This document shows positions 40,653-47,624 of a DNA stretch of 64,000 nt, in pieces. The notes beneath the pieces were generated by a model that saw only the letters and a program-made list of their open reading frames with translations, did not search any database and had not been told where the DNA came from. The translations under genes and the position numbers were made by a program. Numbering within the stretch: the stretch's first letter is position 1; every line of letters starts with the position of its first letter. This stretch comes from JACVRW01 sp963819115 (GTDB lineage: Bacteria > Actinomycetota > Thermoleophilia > Solirubrobacterales > Thermoleophilaceae), in contig CAWFUR010000012.1 in NCBI GenBank assembly GCA_963819115.1, positions 248,001 to 312,000 of the forward strand. Reading direction: 5' to 3'.

Positions 40653-41431
40653 CCGCCGCCCGGGCCAGGCCTTCGCTCGCGGTGTGGAAGTTCGCCTCCT
40701 GCGACGGCTGCCAGCTGAGCATCCTTGACCTGGAGGACGAGCTTCTCGCCCTGGCGGGCGAGCTCGAGATCGCGTACTTCATGGAGGCCAGCCGGGCCAC
40801 GGTGGCCGGGCCCTACGACGTGTCGCTGGTGGAGGGCTCGGTGACCACGGAGGAGGATGCGCGGCGCATCCAGATGGTGCGCGAGCAGTCCCGGCGACTC
40901 ATCACGATCGGCGCCTGCGCCACGTCGGGCGGCATCCAGGCGCTGCGCAACTTCGCCGACGTGGACGACTTCATGTCGGTCGTCTACGCCTCGCCCGAAT
41001 ACGTGTCCACGCTCGCCACGTCCACGCCGATCTCGGATCACGTGCACGTGGACTTCGAGCTCCAGGGCTGCCCGATCAACAAGATGCAGCTGCTCGAGGT
41101 GATCAGCGCCCTTCTCAACGAGCGCCGCCCGGCGATCTCCACCTCGAGCGTGTGCATGGAATGCAAGCGCCGGGGCAACGTGTGCGTGATGGTGGCCCAC
41201 GGCACGGCCTGCCTGGGCCCGGTCACGCATGCCGGCTGTGGCGCGCTGTGCCCGTCGTACGACCGCGGCTGTTACGGGTGCTTCGGGCCGATGGAGACCC
41301 CCAATACGGCATCGCTGTCCGGCTGGCTCGGGCACCTGGGCGCGGACGAGGTGGACCTGGTCCGGGTGTACCGCACGTTCAACGCGAACGCCGAGCCCTT
41401 CCGGGAGGAGAGCGAGGCCCATGAGCATTGA
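40649..41431 (+). CDS. hydD: [NiFe] hydrogenase small (delta) subunit
   Basis: A 260-residue small subunit that holds the Fe-S relay near the active site. The proximal cluster ligands begin with KFASCDGCQLSILD (C18, C21), continue in ITIGACATSGGIQAL and end with the cysteine-rich C-terminal part (CMECKRRGNVC, CLGPVTHAGCGALCPSYDRGCYGCFG). There is no twin-arginine signal, so the enzyme is cytoplasmic, as expected for group 3. It has a GTGA 4-base overlap with hydG and an 11-base overlap with hydA. Confidence 0.95.
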   Translation: MTAARARPSLAVWKFASCDGCQLSILDLEDELLALAGELEIAYFMEASRATVAGPYDVSLVEGSVTTEEDARRIQMVREQSRRLITIGACATSGGIQALRNFADVDDFMSVVYASPEYVSTLATSTPISDHVHVDFELQGCPINKMQLLEVISALLNERRPAISTSSVCMECKRRGNVCVMVAHGTACLGPVTHAGCGALCPSYDRGCYGCFGPMETPNTASLSGWLGHLGADEVDLVRVYRTFNANAEPFREESEAHEH

Positions 41432-42725
41432 GCCGCGCACGTCGCGCACGATCAGGACGGACGTGCTCGCCCGCGTGGAGGGCGAGGGCGCGATGCACGT
41501 GAGGATCCGCGACGGTGATGTGGACGAGGTGCAGCTGCGGATCTACGAGCCACCGCGGTTCTTCGAGGCTCTGCTCCGGGGCCGGCGGCACACCGAGCCG
41601 CCCGACATCACCTCGCGCATCTGCGGCATCTGCCCGATCGCGTACCAGATGAGCGCTTGCGCGGCGATCGAGGATGCGTGCGGCGTGGCGGTGGACGAGC
41701 CGATTCGGCTCCTCCGGCGCCTGATCTACTGCGGGGAGTGGCTCGAGAGCCACGCGCTGCACGTCTTCATGCTCCACGCGCCCGACTTCCTCGGGTACGA
41801 CGGCGTGGTGGCCATGGCCGCCGACCACCGGGAGATCGTGGAGCGGGGGCTGCAGATCAAGAAGTCGGGCAACGAGCTGATCCGGGTCATCGGCGGCCGC
41901 GAAGTGCATCCGATCAACCTGCGCGTTGGCGGCTTCTGGCGCGCTCCGCTGAAGAGAGAGCTGCGCGCTCTGCTCGAGCCGCTGAAGAAGGCGCGCGAGA
42001 ACGCGCTGGAGACGGTTCGCTGGAGCGCCACGCTGGACTTTCCCGACCTCGAGACGGACCACGAGCTGGTGGCCCTGTCCGATCCGGACGACTATCCGCT
42101 GGAGCGCGGTCGCCTGCTGTCGAGCGCCGGGCTCGACATCGAGCCACGCGAGTACGAGGAGCACTTCGTGGAGGAGCACGTGGCGCACTCGAACGCGCTC
42201 CACTCGAGCCTCCGCGAGCGCGGGTCCTACCTCACGGGTCCGCTCGCTCGCTACGGCCTGAGCTCCGACCGGCTCTCGCCGCTCGCTCGCGAGGCGGCGG
42301 CGGAGGCGGGGCTCGGACCGGTCTGCCTCAACCCGTTTCAGAGCATCGTGGTGCGCTGCGTGGAGATCCTCTACGCGCTCGACGAGGCCATCCGCCTCAT
42401 CGAGCCCTACGAGGAGCCGGACCGGCCGGCGGCGGAGGTGCCGGCCCGGGCGGGCACGGGCTACGGCTGGACCGAGGCACCCAGGGGGATGCTCTGGCAC
42501 AGCTACACGCTGGATGGCGACGGCACCATCCTGGACGCCAAGATCGTGCCGCCCACCTCGCAGAACCAGCGGACCATCGAGGAGGACCTGCGGGCGCTCG
42601 TGGCGCGCAATCTCGACCTGAGCGACGAGGCGCTGCAGCTCCGCTGCGAGCAGGCGATCCGCAACTTCGACCCCTGCATCTCCTGCGCCACCCACTTCCT
42701 GACGCTCACCGTGGATCGCGGATGA
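41421..42725 (+). CDS. hydA: [NiFe] hydrogenase large (alpha) subunit
   Basis: A 434-residue catalytic subunit. The four nickel-ligand cysteines are present: RICGIC at residues 66-71 (C68, C71) and DPCISCATH at 417-425 (C419, C422). Nine residues follow His425 and are the expected C-terminal peptide removed by the maturation protease. Reaction: reversible H2 oxidation coupled to NAD(P). The length and partner genes fit bidirectional group 3b. The start ATG at 41421 has GGGAGGAG upstream. Confidence 0.96.
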   Translation: MSIEPRTSRTIRTDVLARVEGEGAMHVRIRDGDVDEVQLRIYEPPRFFEALLRGRRHTEPPDITSRICGICPIAYQMSACAAIEDACGVAVDEPIRLLRRLIYCGEWLESHALHVFMLHAPDFLGYDGVVAMAADHREIVERGLQIKKSGNELIRVIGGREVHPINLRVGGFWRAPLKRELRALLEPLKKARENALETVRWSATLDFPDLETDHELVALSDPDDYPLERGRLLSSAGLDIEPREYEEHFVEEHVAHSNALHSSLRERGSYLTGPLARYGLSSDRLSPLAREAAAEAGLGPVCLNPFQSIVVRCVEILYALDEAIRLIEPYEEPDRPAAEVPARAGTGYGWTEAPRGMLWHSYTLDGDGTILDAKIVPPTSQNQRTIEEDLRALVARNLDLSDEALQLRCEQAIRNFDPCISCATHFLTLTVDRG

Positions 42726-43183
42726 CCGAGGCCTCGCTGGTGGTCGGAATCGGGAACGACTGGCGCAGCGACGACGCGGCCGGCCTCGAGGTCGCACGGC
42801 GCCTTGGCGAGCTCGATCCCACCCTGCGTGTGGTGGAGCACACGGGCGAGCCGGTCGACCTCATCAACGAGTGGGCAGACGAGGAGGAGGTGATCCTGGT
42901 GGATGCGGTGGACTCGGGCGCGCCGCCGGGCACCATTCACCGAATCGACGCCGCGGACCCCGGCATTCGGACGTTTTCCTCGCGCGGCTCCACCCACGCC
43001 CTGGGCGTGGCCGAGGCGATAGCGCTGGGGCGGGCCCTGGGGCGAGTTCCCCGGCGCCTGCTGCTCGTGGGCATCGAGGGTGGCAGTTTCGACGCGGGCG
43101 CAGGCCTATCACCCGAGGTGGAGCAGGCGGTGGGACAGGTGACCGACGAGCTGCGCGCGCGTCAGTCCGCCGCGCTCAGATAG
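42722..43183 (+). CDS. Hydrogenase maturation endopeptidase
   Basis: A 153-residue HycI/HyaD-type protease: the N-terminal VVGIGNDWRSDDAAGLEVARRL carries the nickel-sensing acidic residue, VILVDAVDSGAPPG the second, and the SSRGSTHALGVAEAIAL segment the conserved histidine. It trims the C-terminal tail of HydA after nickel insertion. It has an ATGA 4-base overlap with hydA. General Hyp maturation genes are not in the window and must lie elsewhere. The 3' end overlaps the convergent flavoprotein gene by 22 bases. Confidence 0.93.
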   Translation: MTEASLVVGIGNDWRSDDAAGLEVARRLGELDPTLRVVEHTGEPVDLINEWADEEEVILVDAVDSGAPPGTIHRIDAADPGIRTFSSRGSTHALGVAEAIALGRALGRVPRRLLLVGIEGGSFDAGAGLSPEVEQAVGQVTDELRARQSAALR

Positions 43184-44487
43184 CCGGCCGCCGCGAGCTT
43201 CCCTACCACCTCACGCTGGTGGTGGTCCACCTCGTCGCGCCGCCGCTCCAGGTCGTGCCCCAGCTCCTCGCCCGCCCGCTCCGCCCGGCGGATCGCCATC
43301 AGCTGACGGGTGAGCGCTTCGTGGCGCAGATCCGCCTCGGAGGGTGTGGTCGCGCCGTGTTCCTCTGCGCTGCCGCCGGACACCGACACCGCCACCGGCA
43401 CGCCCTGGGGGTGCCGCTCGAGTCCGGGCCTGACCCCGTGATCGCGCACGGCGAGGTAGGGCGCCAGATGACGCCCGGCCACGTGGCCGGGCGGCCACCA
43501 CACGCAGTGGGTGTTGGGAGACCCGTCGGCCAGCCAGGGCGATCCGCTGGGATTGGGGTAGCGCGGCGGCAGCGTCAGCAGCCCGTAGAGGACGGCCGCC
43601 CACGGGGTGGGCGCGATATCCGCCCCCGCCTCGGCCGCGATCGCCTCCGCCGCGGCGGAGGCCTGGCTCGAGGCGAGCGTGCTGTGCTTGAGGGACAGCG
43701 CGGTCGCATCGCCGGCCGCGTAGACGCGCGGATCGCCGGTGGTCCGGGCATGGCCGTCCACCTTCAGGAATCCGCGTGCGTCATGGGCCAGTCCCGCGAT
43801 GCGGGGCCCGTGCGCCACCGGCAGCGACACCACCCTGTCCACGTTCGGTGAGGAGCCCGGCTCGAGCGCGCCTGTCTCCACCTCGATCCCCGCACGGGTC
43901 AGCTCCTCGGCCAGAGCCTCGCTCGCCGCTGGGCCGAGCGCCTCGACCGGGCTTTGCTCGGCGGTACGCACGAGCACCCTGGTCTCCGCGCAGGCTCGAG
44001 CGGCGATGAGCGAAAGCTCGTACGCGTCCATCGGCCATGCGGCATCTCGCGGCACCACGAACGCGACGCTCGCGACCGTCCTGTTCTCGATCTCGCTCAG
44101 GATGCGAGCCAGGTCGCTCATGCCCTGGCTGCCGCGTGACCAGGTGATGCCGGGGCCGTGGCTGCGGCGCAGTCGTGCGCCCACCGCGATCAGAAGCGCG
44201 TCGTAGGGCAGGAAATCCCCGTCGTGCGTGAGGACCCGGCCGCGGGCGGGATCCACCCGGACGAGACCATCCTGGACGAAGCGCGCTCCCAGGTCGCCGG
44301 CGATCTCGGCGAGCGCGCGGGTGCGCTGCTCGTGGAAGGTGAACGGGACCGCAGTGGACATCGGCCGGTACCTGAAGGACTCGACGGGAGCGAGAAGGGT
44401 CGCGTCCACACGGTCGCCGGCCAGCGCATGGATCCCCGCCAGCGCCTCGAGCGCGGCCACGCCGCCGCCGGCGATCAGTACCCGCAT
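43162..44487 (-). CDS. SQR/NDH-2-like FAD-dependent oxidoreductase (paralog 3)
   Basis: A 441-residue relative of the flavoproteins at 22738 and 23961. It begins RVLIAGGGVAALEALAGIHAL, then ESFRYRPMSTAVPF, LPYDALLIAVGAR and the second FAD motif RVYAAGDATALSLKHSTLASSQASAAAEAI. The C-terminus has WWPPGHVAGRHLAPYLA plus an extra charged helical tail of about 70 residues (LTRQLMAIRRAERAGEELGHDLERR), unique among the three. It lacks the SQR cysteine pair. It converges on the hydrogenase operon. Confidence 0.85.
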   Translation of the reverse strand: MRVLIAGGGVAALEALAGIHALAGDRVDATLLAPVESFRYRPMSTAVPFTFHEQRTRALAEIAGDLGARFVQDGLVRVDPARGRVLTHDGDFLPYDALLIAVGARLRRSHGPGITWSRGSQGMSDLARILSEIENRTVASVAFVVPRDAAWPMDAYELSLIAARACAETRVLVRTAEQSPVEALGPAASEALAEELTRAGIEVETGALEPGSSPNVDRVVSLPVAHGPRIAGLAHDARGFLKVDGHARTTGDPRVYAAGDATALSLKHSTLASSQASAAAEAIAAEAGADIAPTPWAAVLYGLLTLPPRYPNPSGSPWLADGSPNTHCVWWPPGHVAGRHLAPYLAVRDHGVRPGLERHPQGVPVAVSVSGGSAEEHGATTPSEADLRHEALTRQLMAIRRAERAGEELGHDLERRRDEVDHHQREVVGKLAAAGYLSAAD

Positions 44488-44562
44488 CGTGTTGTTCGCG
44501 CCTCGGTAGTCACCGGCAGGACGCTACGGGAATCCCCCGGGACGCTGGGCCTGAGCACGAGT

Positions 44563-44568
44563 TACGGT
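44563..44568 (+). promoter_or_regulatory. -10 element of the ABC transporter operon (leaderless)
   Basis: TACGGT, 6 bases before the GTG at 44575. Confidence 0.45.
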
Positions 44569-44574
44569 TGACAC

Positions 44575-45477
44575 GTGAGTGCTCCGGCGATCGAAACCGT
44601 CGGACTGACCAAGTTCTACGGGCAGAGCCGCGGAGTCGAGCATCTCGACCTCCGGGTCGAGCACGGTGAGGTCTTCGGCTTCCTGGGGCCGAACGGAGCG
44701 GGCAAGACCACCACCATCCGGATGCTGCTCGACCTGATCCGGCCCACGAGCGGGCGTGCGTCCATCGCGGGGCTCGACACCCGCCGCGACAGCCTCGAGG
44801 TTCGGCGCCGCACGGGCTACCTTCCCGGGGAGCTCAAGCTGCCGCCGCGAGCAAGCGCGCGCGGCTTCCTGTCCTTTCTGGCCCGTCAGCGCGGAGGTGT
44901 GGAGCCGCGTGTGGTGGCGGCGCTCGCGGAGCGCCTCGGGCTCGACCTCGAACGCCCCATCGAGGATCTTTCGAAGGGCAACAAGCAGAAGGTTGGCCTG
45001 GTGGCGGCCTTCATGCACGATCCGGAGCTCCTGATCCTGGACGAGCCCACGTCGGGACTGGATCCGCTGCGCCAACAGGACGTGCTCGAGCTGATGCGTG
45101 AGCGGGCGGCGGCGGGGCGGACGGTGTTCCTCTCCTCGCACGAGCTGGATCAGGTGGAGCACGCCGCCGGACGTGTGGGCATCGTGAGGGAGGGTCGGCT
45201 GATCGCAGTCGAGGCGATCTCCGACCTGAAGCTGAGGGCATTGCGCAGGGTCGAGGTCCGGTTGGCGGATCAACGCGCCGACGCCGGCGGCCTCCGGGAT
45301 GTGCCAGGAGTTCGGAACCTCACGCAGGCCGACGGCGTGATACGGCTGCAGGTGGACGGCCCGATGGACGCGCTCGTGAAGGCGCTCGCCCAGCTTTCGG
45401 TGCAGACCCTCACCAGCGAGCCTCCGGAGCTGGATGAGATCTTCCTCGCCTACTACTCCGCCCCCGATGGCCACTGA
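44575..45477 (+). CDS. ABC transporter ATP-binding protein
   Basis: A 300-residue nucleotide-binding subunit: Walker A GPNGAGKTT at residues 38-46, signature LSKGNKQKV, Walker B LLILDEPTSGLDP, and the switch histidine in FLSSHELDQVE. The C-terminal 80 residues form the accessory domain of the drug/antibiotic-export (DrrA/CcmA) type. With the permease that overlaps it by 11 bases it forms an exporter of unknown substrate. Confidence 0.95.
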   Translation: MSAPAIETVGLTKFYGQSRGVEHLDLRVEHGEVFGFLGPNGAGKTTTIRMLLDLIRPTSGRASIAGLDTRRDSLEVRRRTGYLPGELKLPPRASARGFLSFLARQRGGVEPRVVAALAERLGLDLERPIEDLSKGNKQKVGLVAAFMHDPELLILDEPTSGLDPLRQQDVLELMRERAAAGRTVFLSSHELDQVEHAAGRVGIVREGRLIAVEAISDLKLRALRRVEVRLADQRADAGGLRDVPGVRNLTQADGVIRLQVDGPMDALVKALAQLSVQTLTSEPPELDEIFLAYYSAPDGH

Positions 45478-46267
45478 GATCCTCGTCGAGACGGTGAACG
45501 AGCGGCGCCGCTCGGTGCTCTGGTGGACGCTGGGCATCGTGGCCGCGATCGCCCTCAACCTCGCCTTCTACCCGTCGATCCGCGACTCGGCGTCGCTCTC
45601 CGACTACGGCAAGGACCTGCCGAAGGGACTTCGGGCGCTGTTCGCCGGCGGGGAGATCGACATCGCAAGTCCGGTCGGCTACCTCAACAGCCAGGTCTAC
45701 GCGTTCATGGCTCCGCTCCTGCTCACGATCTTCTCCGTCGGCGCCGGGGCCGGCGCCGTGGCCGGTGAGGAGGAGCGCGGCACGCTCGACCTCGTCCTGG
45801 CACACCCGGTGCGGCGGCGGGACTACGTGATCCAGCGCTTCCTCGCCATCGCGGCGCTTGTGGGGGTGCTCACCGTCGTGATGCTCGTCTCCGTGGCGCT
45901 CGGCTCATGGCTCGTGGACCTGGATATCGGGTTCGACAAGCTGGTGGCCGCCTCGGTGAGCGTGGGCCTGCTCGCGGTTGTCTTCGGGACGCTCGCACTG
46001 GCCGTCGGGTCGGTCATGCCCGGCCGGGCCAGGGCCATCGCCATCGCCGCCGCTGTGGCCGTGGCCACCTGGATGCTGGACGGGCTGGGGCAGGCCGTGG
46101 ACGCCCTCGATCCGTTGCGGCCGCTCTCGCCCTTCTACCAAGCTCTCGGGCACAGCCCGCTGCGTGACGGAGCGCCCTGGGGAGGATGGGCGGTGCTGGC
46201 GCTCATCACGGGCGCGCTGGTGGCCTGCGCGGCCGTGGGCCTCGAGCGGCGCGACGTCCGCCAGTAG
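45467..46267 (+). CDS. ABC-2 type transporter permease
   Basis: A 266-residue membrane subunit with six hydrophobic segments. It begins with the basic TVNERRRSVLWWTLGIVAA and holds the ABC-2 signature GEEERGTLDLVLAHPVRRRDYVIQRFLA in the first cytoplasmic loop. It is the membrane partner of the ATPase at 44575. The start ATG at 45467 overlaps the ATPase stop by 11 bases. The APC permease starts 4 bases after its stop, so all three share a transcript. Confidence 0.92.
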   Translation: MATEILVETVNERRRSVLWWTLGIVAAIALNLAFYPSIRDSASLSDYGKDLPKGLRALFAGGEIDIASPVGYLNSQVYAFMAPLLLTIFSVGAGAGAVAGEEERGTLDLVLAHPVRRRDYVIQRFLAIAALVGVLTVVMLVSVALGSWLVDLDIGFDKLVAASVSVGLLAVVFGTLALAVGSVMPGRARAIAIAAAVAVATWMLDGLGQAVDALDPLRPLSPFYQALGHSPLRDGAPWGGWAVLALITGALVACAAVGLERRDVRQ

Positions 46268-46271
46268 CGCC

Positions 46272-47615
46272 GTGGCGCGAAGCGGCCCCGACCCGGCGCC
46301 GCCGCCGGTAGGCCTCAAGCGAGCGATCGGCGCTCGCGTGCTTTGGCTATTCGTGCTTGGCGATGTGCTCGGGGCAGGCATCTACGTGCTCGTCGGCAAC
46401 GTGGCCGACCGCGTGGGCGGGGCGGTGTGGCTGCCTTTCCTCGTCGCGCTGATCCTGGCCCTGTTCACCGCCTGCTCCTACGCGGAGCTGGTCACGAAGT
46501 ACCCGGGCGCCGGCGGCGCCGCTCTCTACGCCGACAAGGCATTTCGGCGACCGTTCGTCACGTTCATGGTCATGTTCGCGGTGATGCTCTCCGGAATAAC
46601 CTCGGCGAGCACCCTGGCGCGTGCCTTCGCGGGTGATTACCTGGACACGCTGGTCTCGTCCCCCACCCTCCCGGTGGCCCTCGGCTTCATCGTCGTGGTG
46701 GCGCTCATCAACGCGCACGGGATCTCCGACTCTGTTCGGTTGAACGTGGTGCTCACCCTGGTCGAGCTCGGTGGTCTCGTGCTGATCATCGTCGTGGGAG
46801 GTGGGGCACTCGCGAGCGGGCACGGCGACCCTGCGCGCGCGATTCACTTCGAGCACGGCGACCCGGTGGTCTGGTCCGTGCTGGCCGGTGCGCTCCTGGC
46901 CTTCTACGCACTGATCGGCTTCGAGGACTCGGTGAACGTGTCCGAGGAGACGCGCGACCCCCGGCGTGATTACCCGCGAGCGCTGTTCGGAGCGCTGGCC
47001 TTCGCCGGGGTCATCTACGTCTCCATTGCCATCGTGGCCTCGATGGTCGTTCCGACGGCCACGCTCGCCGCCTCGTCCGGCCCGCTGCTCGAGGTGGTGA
47101 AGGTCGGCCCGCTCGCGGTGTCTACCAAGCTCTTCTCGGTGATCGCGCTCCTCGCGGTGGCGAACGGGGCGCTGATCAACATGATCATGGCCTCCCGTTT
47201 GCTCTATGGGATGTCCAGGGAGGGAATCGTCCCCCGGGCTCTCGGGTTCGTGGATCGCCGCCGGCAGACTCCGGTCGTCGCGATCGCCCTGACCACGGCC
47301 CTCGCCGCCGTGCTGATCTCGATCGGCGACCTATCGTCGCTCGCGGACAGCACCGTGTTGCTGCTCCTCCTGGTGTTCGCCACGGTCAACCTCAGCGTGC
47401 TCCGGCTGCGAGGCCACGAGGTCGAGCACGAGCACTTCCACGCACCGGCCGCCTTTCCGGTGGTGGGCATTGCCGTGATCCTGCTGCTCCTCACCCAGAC
47501 CGGGCACGAGGCCTTCGAGCTCGCCGGGCCGCTTCTGGCTTTCGGCGTCGTGCTGTATTTCGCCACGCGTGCCCTGGTGCGCCGTGAGCGGCACCCCGGT
47601 GGCCCGCGCGGGTAG
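46272..47615 (+). CDS. APC-superfamily amino acid/amine permease
   Basis: A 447-residue transporter with about 12 membrane helices. The helix-1 motif is VLGDVLGAGIYVLVG, and the helix-6 segment FYALIGFEDSVNVSEETRDPRRDYP matches the APC consensus. Substrate unknown; amino acids or polyamines are likely. It starts at GTG 46272, 4 bases after the ABC permease. The acyl-CoA synthetase/GNAT gene begins 9 bases downstream, but with its own -10 element. Confidence 0.92.
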   Translation: MARSGPDPAPPPVGLKRAIGARVLWLFVLGDVLGAGIYVLVGNVADRVGGAVWLPFLVALILALFTACSYAELVTKYPGAGGAALYADKAFRRPFVTFMVMFAVMLSGITSASTLARAFAGDYLDTLVSSPTLPVALGFIVVVALINAHGISDSVRLNVVLTLVELGGLVLIIVVGGGALASGHGDPARAIHFEHGDPVVWSVLAGALLAFYALIGFEDSVNVSEETRDPRRDYPRALFGALAFAGVIYVSIAIVASMVVPTATLAASSGPLLEVVKVGPLAVSTKLFSVIALLAVANGALINMIMASRLLYGMSREGIVPRALGFVDRRRQTPVVAIALTTALAAVLISIGDLSSLADSTVLLLLLVFATVNLSVLRLRGHEVEHEHFHAPAAFPVVGIAVILLLLTQTGHEAFELAGPLLAFGVVLYFATRALVRRERHPGGPRG

Positions 47616-47618
47616 TCT
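47613..47618 (+). promoter_or_regulatory. -10 element of the acyl-CoA synthetase/GNAT gene (leaderless)
   Basis: TAGTCT, 6 bases before the GTG at 47625. It overlaps the stop codon of the upstream permease. Confidence 0.45.
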
Positions 47619-47624
47619 CGACCG

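Noticed and set aside
44568..44573. TTGACA immediately before the ABC transporter start, a possible -35.
   Set aside because: It lies 1 base before the GTG, so it could not drive this gene; the TACGGT hexamer overlapping it is better placed as a -10.
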